From assembly GCA_028678905.1 (NCBI GenBank), contig JAJRCO010000147.1, positions 1 through 9,196 on the forward strand: a DNA stretch of 9,196 bases. The letters are read 5' to 3'. The notes below the pieces were generated by a model. It was given only the letters and a program-made list of their open reading frames with translations. It ran no database searches and had not been told where the DNA came from. This stretch comes from Methanomicrobiales archaeon (GTDB lineage Archaea > Halobacteriota > Methanomicrobia > Methanomicrobiales > JACTUA01). Below, in pieces: positions 6,348 through 9,196 of the stretch; positions within the stretch are counted from its first letter, which is position 1, and every line of letters starts with the position of its first letter. The position numbers and the translations under genes were made by a program.

Positions 6348-7058
6348 ATGGTCAGCCGGGTCGTGTTCAATCCCTTCACCGTCGTGATGCTCATCATACT
6401 CATTGGTCTCTTCATCATCGTTCTTCCGCTCCTCTTTTTAAGCCTGATCGGAAGTGCCCTGGTGAAGCTGGGGTTCACCTATCGGGAGGTGATTATTTTA
6501 CTCTTTCTCACCCTGGTGGGAAGTTTCATCAACATCCCTATCACCACGATCACCGGAGAACCAGTGACGGTGCGGGAGCCGGCCCCTTCCCTCTTCGGCA
6601 TGTTGTACCGGGTCCGCGAAGTCACCCCCGTCACCCAAGTGGCGATAAACGTGGGAGGAGCCCTGATACCGATCTTCATCTCTCTCTACCTTCTCTACGA
6701 ATCGATTACCACCCTCGATCCGTTTATCGTACCCCTTGCCCTCGTCGGTGTTACTGTGGTGAGTATCTTTGTGAAGCTGGTGGCCCGCCCGGTACGGGGG
6801 GTAGGGATCGTTACCCCTTTTTTCATCCCTCCTCTGGCCGCCCTAGCGAGTGGATTGCTCCTCTCAACCTTCACCACTGAGCCGATCGCTGCAGCGATCA
6901 TCGCCTATGTGAGTGGGACGCTGGGCACCCTGATCGGGGCCGATATCGCCAACCTTCCCCGCATCCGAGAGCTCGTTTCCCCGATGGTGAGCATCGGCGG
7001 GGCAGGTACCTTTGACGGGGTTTTCCTCACCGGCATCATCGCCGCCTTCCTTGCTTGA
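6348..7058 (+). CDS. DUF1614 family membrane protein
   Basis: The 236-residue integral membrane protein has about six or seven hydrophobic segments. The first, at residues 9-35, is followed by a second one that ends in FINIPITTI. Then comes a polar loop (EPVTVREPAPSLFGM, residues 66-80), followed by NVGGALIPIFISLYLLY, FIVPLALVGVTVVSI, the loop RPVRGVGIVTPFFIPPLAAL, AAAIIAYVSGTLGTLIGADI and a last segment containing GGAGTFDGVFLTGIIAAFLA. The GxGTFDGVFLTG ending and the GADIxN motif are the features I associate with DUF1614 (COG4089). Function is unknown for the family. The conserved acidic residues in otherwise glycine-rich membrane segments would suit an ion-binding or protease-like role, but this is speculation. 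It is the last gene before a convergent boundary with tRNA-Gln. Confidence 0.82.
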   Translation: MVSRVVFNPFTVVMLIILIGLFIIVLPLLFLSLIGSALVKLGFTYREVIILLFLTLVGSFINIPITTITGEPVTVREPAPSLFGMLYRVREVTPVTQVAINVGGALIPIFISLYLLYESITTLDPFIVPLALVGVTVVSIFVKLVARPVRGVGIVTPFFIPPLAALASGLLLSTFTTEPIAAAIIAYVSGTLGTLIGADIANLPRIRELVSPMVSIGGAGTFDGVFLTGIIAAFLA

Positions 7059-7071
7059 GGTAGCGGGATTC

Positions 7072-7077
7072 TTTTTT
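7072..7077 (+). terminator. T-run terminator after the DUF1614 gene
   Basis: Six T follow the stop codon by 13 bases, without an obvious stem-loop, as is common at archaeal transcript ends. The remainder of the 179-base gap up to tRNA-Gln shows no clear gene; a short open stretch on the minus strand is discussed as a finding. Confidence 0.4.
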
Positions 7078-7227
7078 ACTTGATAATCATTCGAGATTCA
7101 TCGAAGGATAGAAATGGACCCGTTACTGTCCCTGTCAACGAAGTATATACTTGGTGATTCCGATTTTCTGACGTAATCGAATCATCAAATCCACCAGGAA
7201 AACGTCTTTCGTTTCCCTTAAATCCAG

Positions 7228-7232
7228 AAAAA
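7228..7232 (-). terminator. T-run behind tRNA-Gln
   Basis: The minus strand reads TCTCATTTTTC directly after the tRNA 3' end, with five T starting six bases beyond the discriminator. This is a plausible oligo-U stop for the tRNA transcript. Confidence 0.4.
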
Positions 7233-7237
7233 TGAGA

Positions 7238-7310
7238 TAGCCCGGAGCAGATTCGAACTGCTGTCGCGGGATCCAGAGTCCCGCATGATTGACCGCTACA
7301 CTACCGGGCT
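7238..7310 (-). tRNA. tRNA-Gln (anticodon CTG)
   Basis: On the minus strand 73 bases form a standard cloverleaf. The acceptor is AGCCCGG with CCGGGCT and discriminator A; the A1-U72 pair is what archaeal tRNA-Gln uses. The anticodon stem is CGGGA/TCCCG with loop CTCTGGA, giving anticodon CTG (codon CAG). The variable loop is CGAC and the T arm is AGCAG-TTCGAAT-CTGCT. No CCA is encoded and there is no intron. In methanogens this tRNA is normally charged through Glu-tRNA-Gln by GatDE. It sits 53 bases downstream of thymidylate synthase on the same strand. Confidence 0.95.
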
Positions 7311-7337
7311 GCGCTCTTAAGCGTTCTTTGTAGGGGC

Positions 7338-7345
7338 TAATTAAT
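7338..7345 (-). promoter_or_regulatory. Candidate TATA box of tRNA-Gln
   Basis: The minus strand holds ATTAATTA between thyA and the tRNA, centred about 31 bases before the mature tRNA 5' end, the same spacing as the box proposed for tRNA-Ser. It would let the tRNA be transcribed independently of thyA. Confidence 0.4.
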
Positions 7346-7363
7346 CTGACGGAGAATCCTGTC

Positions 7364-8083
7364 CTATCCTCCGCGGGAGCATTTGCCACACGCCGCACAT
7401 ACTTCGGGGATAGGGCGGATGGTAGCACCCTTCTCGCAGAAGGGGACAATATCGTCCATGTCCCGCAGATAATAGATGTGGGGAACCAGGGAGATGTGCG
7501 TATAGGATCCCATGCCGGCCGATAGATGTTCTGCGATCCACTGCTGCAGGCGGACCAGGGCGTACATGTTCGCACCGGCGGCGCTGAGCATGTCATTGGA
7601 GCGGAAAACCACCTTCATATGCAGGAGTCCTTCCCGGAGCACACACTGGACCAGCTGGAGACAGGGGCAGTCATCAAGTTGCTCGTCCACCACCGGATTC
7701 CAGGTGATGGCCAGAGCTCTCCTGCTGGCAGGAGAGGAACGCAACTTCTGGATGATATACTGGATCTGGTCCACATGAACTTCCTTTCCTCCTACCGAAA
7801 GTGTTTCCCCCCAGTCGAACAGGCGGGAATGATAATCGTATTCAAACTCTGACATTGTTCCCTGAATTAGGTCATCGGCGTATTTTAGCAGAAACCTCTG
7901 CTGGAACCGCGAATGCGAGCTTGCCATCGGTATGGTGAGAGGATGATCTACCCGTATCGCGATCTCCTCGGTTTCGATGGTCGCCTCCTGATCCTCTGTC
8001 TCCAGTACCCAGCCCTTTTCCAGGATAGTCTTTACAACCAGTTCATGAGCTTGGGCAAGGTTGGGAGCCCGAATACTACGCAT
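7364..8083 (-). CDS. thyA: Archaeal-type thymidylate synthase
   Basis: It makes dTMP from dUMP; in methanogens the carbon donor is likely a tetrahydromethanopterin-type folate rather than tetrahydrofolate. With the start used here the protein has 239 residues, near the methanogen enzymes (about 220) and shorter than bacterial ThyA. Seen: SSPASRRALAITWNP (phosphate-binding arginines 121-122), DDCPCLQLVQ with the probable catalytic Cys141, VVFRSNDMLSAAGANMYALVRLQQW (nucleotide-binding R-S-D...N region) and GSYTHISLVPHIYYLRD. The C-terminus VCAACGKCSRGG adds a CX2CX2C cluster. The frame is open to 8158, but residue M26 (8083) starts MRSIRAPN, the expected beginning, and a TATA-like box lies about 27 bases before it; the extra 25 residues show nothing of the family. 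A tRNA follows on the same strand. Confidence 0.9.
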   Translation of the reverse strand: MRSIRAPNLAQAHELVVKTILEKGWVLETEDQEATIETEEIAIRVDHPLTIPMASSHSRFQQRFLLKYADDLIQGTMSEFEYDYHSRLFDWGETLSVGGKEVHVDQIQYIIQKLRSSPASRRALAITWNPVVDEQLDDCPCLQLVQCVLREGLLHMKVVFRSNDMLSAAGANMYALVRLQQWIAEHLSAGMGSYTHISLVPHIYYLRDMDDIVPFCEKGATIRPIPEVCAACGKCSRGG

Positions 8084-8106
8084 GCACAGAGCATATGTAA
8101 AGATGG

Positions 8107-8114
8107 TAATATAG
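8107..8114 (-). promoter_or_regulatory. TATA box of thyA
   Basis: The minus strand reads CTATATTA, centred about 27 bases before the ATG at 8083. This implies a leaderless message beginning at or next to that ATG and argues against the longer frame starting at 8158, which would begin upstream of the promoter. Confidence 0.55.
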
Positions 8115-8332
8115 GAATAGCGACTTTGTAGCAAAACAAATGACTTCCGAAGACCCATTCTCCTCGTTGGATCATTTGTCTATTGATGAACACTGATGTA
8201 TATTTTAGGGCATTATTGTCATTTGTTCTATCCGCGATGTATGCGCTCTATGATTCCAGAGCGGTTTATAAGCCTCCGTCGGCAGATGTGGCATTTTGGA
8301 AATTCAATAACTATGAAATGAGCCTTATTTTC

Positions 8333-8346
8333 TTAAAGGCCTTTAA
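8333..8346. repeat. Perfect 14-base palindrome
   Basis: TTAAAGGCCTTTAA is its own reverse complement. It is followed at once by TTTAAGG, which repeats part of the arm. It lies about 45-60 bases upstream of the preferred TATA box (8392-8400), where a dimeric regulator could bind. Confidence 0.6.
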
Positions 8347-8391
8347 TTTAAGGTTATTTCAGGGTAAAATAGTACCTGTTCGACCACAAAA

Positions 8392-8400
8392 CATATATTA
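8392..8400 (+). promoter_or_regulatory. Preferred TATA box of the surface-protein gene
   Basis: CATATATTA is preceded by the A-rich ACAAAA, a plausible BRE. It would place the mRNA start near 8424, giving a leader of about 110 bases. TTATATT at 8420-8426 is an alternative giving a start near 8450. Confidence 0.42.
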
Positions 8401-8420
8401 CGTGGTCTCCTAATATTGCT

Positions 8421-8444
8421 TATATTCCGTTAATTCGGGATATA
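8421..8444 (+). other. Hairpin at the predicted 5' end of the surface-protein mRNA
   Basis: TATATTCCG at 8421-8429 pairs with CGGGATATA at 8436-8444 across a TTAATT loop: nine pairs, one of them U-G. If transcription starts from the preferred TATA box, this hairpin would lie at or next to the 5' end of the leader and could stabilise the message; as DNA it is also a dyad for protein binding. Confidence 0.5.
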
Positions 8445-8521
8445 GAGCATGGTGAAGCCTTTTTCGGCACTTGTCGAACAGGTAAAACCTGCCCGCATGG
8501 ATGTAACGATGTACGAACATG

Positions 8522-8530
8522 AAAGGAGGA
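8522..8530 (+). promoter_or_regulatory. Strong Shine-Dalgarno of the surface-protein gene
   Basis: AAAGGAGGA ends five bases before the ATG at 8536 and is close to a perfect anti-16S match. It contrasts with the leaderless or weak starts of nop5, the DUF1614 gene and thyA, and it fixes the start codon of the last gene. Confidence 0.8.
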
Positions 8531-8535
8531 ATTAT

Positions 8536-9196
8536 ATGACGAAGCGTTTAATTTTGGCGGCAATTCCGTTGCTCGCTATCATGATGTTGGTTCTTCCGGT
8601 ATCCGCGGCATGTACTGCTGCATTTACCACCGTACCAACACCGGCAACGGGAAATGCTCCATTAGCAGTAACATTTACTGACACAACTGTATGTGATGTC
8701 GGTGACTCGGTCGCGACCGCGACATTTAGTTACGGAGATGCAACTGCTCCGTTAACATTCACCGCACCAGTGGTGCTACCGATGGTCATTCCAGCTCATA
8801 CCTATACTACAGCTGGAACGTTCACCGCCACCCTATCTGTCACAAACGCGGCAGGGATTATTGGCACCACCACAGCAACAGCGGCAATAACACCTGTAAA
8901 CGGTAAGATCGTTGCTCCTAGCAACACGGTGTTTATTGGAGAACAGGGTCTTAATATTGCGGGAGCCGCAACTGCAACCCAGATTGCATGGTTTGCTTCA
9001 GGTGCGTCTCCTCTTACGGATGCGCCCTCAAAGATCATCACTCCCGACAAGACTAACTTCTACGTGAGCCCGTCTGACTTCAGCTTGTATACGGGAGCAT
9101 GGTATAACTGGGCTGGCGCCTCCCCCGCTGGAGCGGTTGCATTCTATGTCCAGCAGGCATCTCTGGATATCAAGATCTGGAATGCAGACACAAACA
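8536..9196 (+). CDS. Secreted PKD / DUF3821-like surface protein, S-layer candidate (N-terminal part)
   Basis: The frame is open to the window end: 220 complete codons, with the 3' part missing. Residues 1-24 are a Sec signal peptide (MTKR, then a hydrophobic core, ending PVSA before A25). Cys26 is not in a good lipobox, so secretion rather than lipidation is likely; it could pair with Cys53. Residues about 30-120 form a PKD-type beta-sandwich: FSYGDA replaces the usual FGDG, followed by HTYTTAGTFTATLSVTNAAG. From residue 121 the sequence GKIVAPSNTVFIGEQGLNI, then ITPDKTNFYVSPSDFSLYTG and WAGASPAGAVAFYVQQ, resembles DUF3821, a domain I know from Methanomicrobiales surface proteins. Thr and Ala are abundant. 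The strong Shine-Dalgarno and long leader suggest high expression. Whether it is the S-layer subunit cannot be decided from this part. Confidence 0.85.
   Translation, partial: MTKRLILAAIPLLAIMMLVLPVSAACTAAFTTVPTPATGNAPLAVTFTDTTVCDVGDSVATATFSYGDATAPLTFTAPVVLPMVIPAHTYTTAGTFTATLSVTNAAGIIGTTTATAAITPVNGKIVAPSNTVFIGEQGLNIAGAATATQIAWFASGASPLTDAPSKIITPDKTNFYVSPSDFSLYTGAWYNWAGASPAGAVAFYVQQASLDIKIWNADTN

Larger units (their letters stand above)
8373..8484. repeat. 12-bp inverted repeat pair flanking the presumed promoter
   Basis: TACCTGTTCGAC at 8373-8384 and its exact reverse complement GTCGAACAGGTA at 8473-8484 are separated by 88 bases. The right arm overlaps a small hairpin, CAGGT-AAA-ACCTG, at 8479-8491, so the ACCTG half-site occurs three times. 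The pair encloses the two best TATA-like strings. Confidence 0.7.
8159..8535. promoter_or_regulatory. Long AT-rich intergenic control region between thyA and the surface-protein gene
   Basis: This 377-base stretch is visibly richer in A and T than its neighbours. I see no convincing gene: a 76-codon open frame at 8183-8413 lacks a ribosome site, known motifs and the codon use of its neighbours. It holds several TATA-like strings (TTTATAAG at 8265-8272, CATATATTA at 8392-8400, TTATATT at 8420-8426), a 14-base palindrome, an inverted repeat pair and two hairpins listed separately, all ahead of a strong Shine-Dalgarno. The position and size suit a heavily regulated or highly expressed surface-protein promoter with a long mRNA leader. 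Confidence 0.6.

Noticed and set aside
7135..7596. 153-codon minus-strand frame through tRNA-Gln
   Set aside because: Its first part is a shifted frame of thyA and the middle is translated tRNA, so it is not one gene; only the short stretch beyond the tRNA is kept as a low-interest finding.
8183..8413. 76-codon forward open frame in the control region
   Set aside because: It has no Shine-Dalgarno, no recognisable motif and AT-rich codons unlike its neighbours, and it overlaps several TATA-like strings, a palindrome and the left arm of the inverted repeat.
8608..8614. Lipoprotein processing at Cys26 of the surface protein
   Set aside because: The residues before the cysteine are V-S-A-A, which lack the aliphatic residue at -3 expected of a lipobox; ordinary signal peptidase cleavage after VSA fits better.
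1..9196. CRISPR array, insertion sequence, toxin-antitoxin pair or defence island
   Set aside because: No regularly spaced repeats, transposase or integrase motifs, terminal repeats with target duplications, or known defence domains were seen on either strand.

Overview
The window reads as chromosomal DNA of a methanogenic archaeon, most likely order Methanomicrobiales. The support is: archaeal-type Cbf5, Nop5 and fibrillarin (FlpA), a methanogen-type thymidylate synthase, archaeal indolepyruvate ferredoxin oxidoreductase, tRNA genes without encoded CCA, TATA-like boxes about 25-30 bases before start codons, and a final gene joining a signal peptide, a PKD domain and a DUF3821-like domain, a combination I associate with Methanomicrobiales surface proteins. 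No insertion sequence, CRISPR array, origin or rRNA was seen.

Layout. (1) 1-1372 (+): the 3' part of iorA and the complete iorB, overlapping by 4 bases. Directly behind them, 1372-1650, lies a previously easy-to-miss remnant of a MarC-family membrane protein gene, truncated and with an in-frame stop. (2) 1655-3380 (-): tRNA-Ser(GGA), cbf5 and hemD; hemD and cbf5 overlap by 11 bases. (3) 3474-7058 (+): an orphan TctA-like membrane protein, then the box C/D RNP pair nop5-flpA (4-base overlap, strong TATA box), then a DUF1614 membrane protein with an apparently almost leaderless transcript. (4) 7238-8083 (-): tRNA-Gln(CTG) behind thymidylate synthase, whose start is best placed at 8083, not at the longest-frame start. 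(5) 8159-8535: a 377-base AT-richer non-coding stretch with palindromes, a 12-bp inverted repeat pair and a hairpin, leading into (6) 8536-end (+): a secreted PKD/DUF3821 protein with a near-perfect Shine-Dalgarno, cut by the window end.

Functionally, most of the window is housekeeping: 2-oxoacid oxidation, RNA modification (pseudouridylation by Cbf5, 2'-O-methylation by Nop5/FlpA), tetrapyrrole and dTMP synthesis, and tRNAs. The parts that repay a second look are the MarC remnant, the structured leader of the surface-protein gene, the atypical SAM loop of FlpA, and the two uncharacterised membrane proteins flanking nop5-flpA. I do not see a clear new defence or mobile system here.
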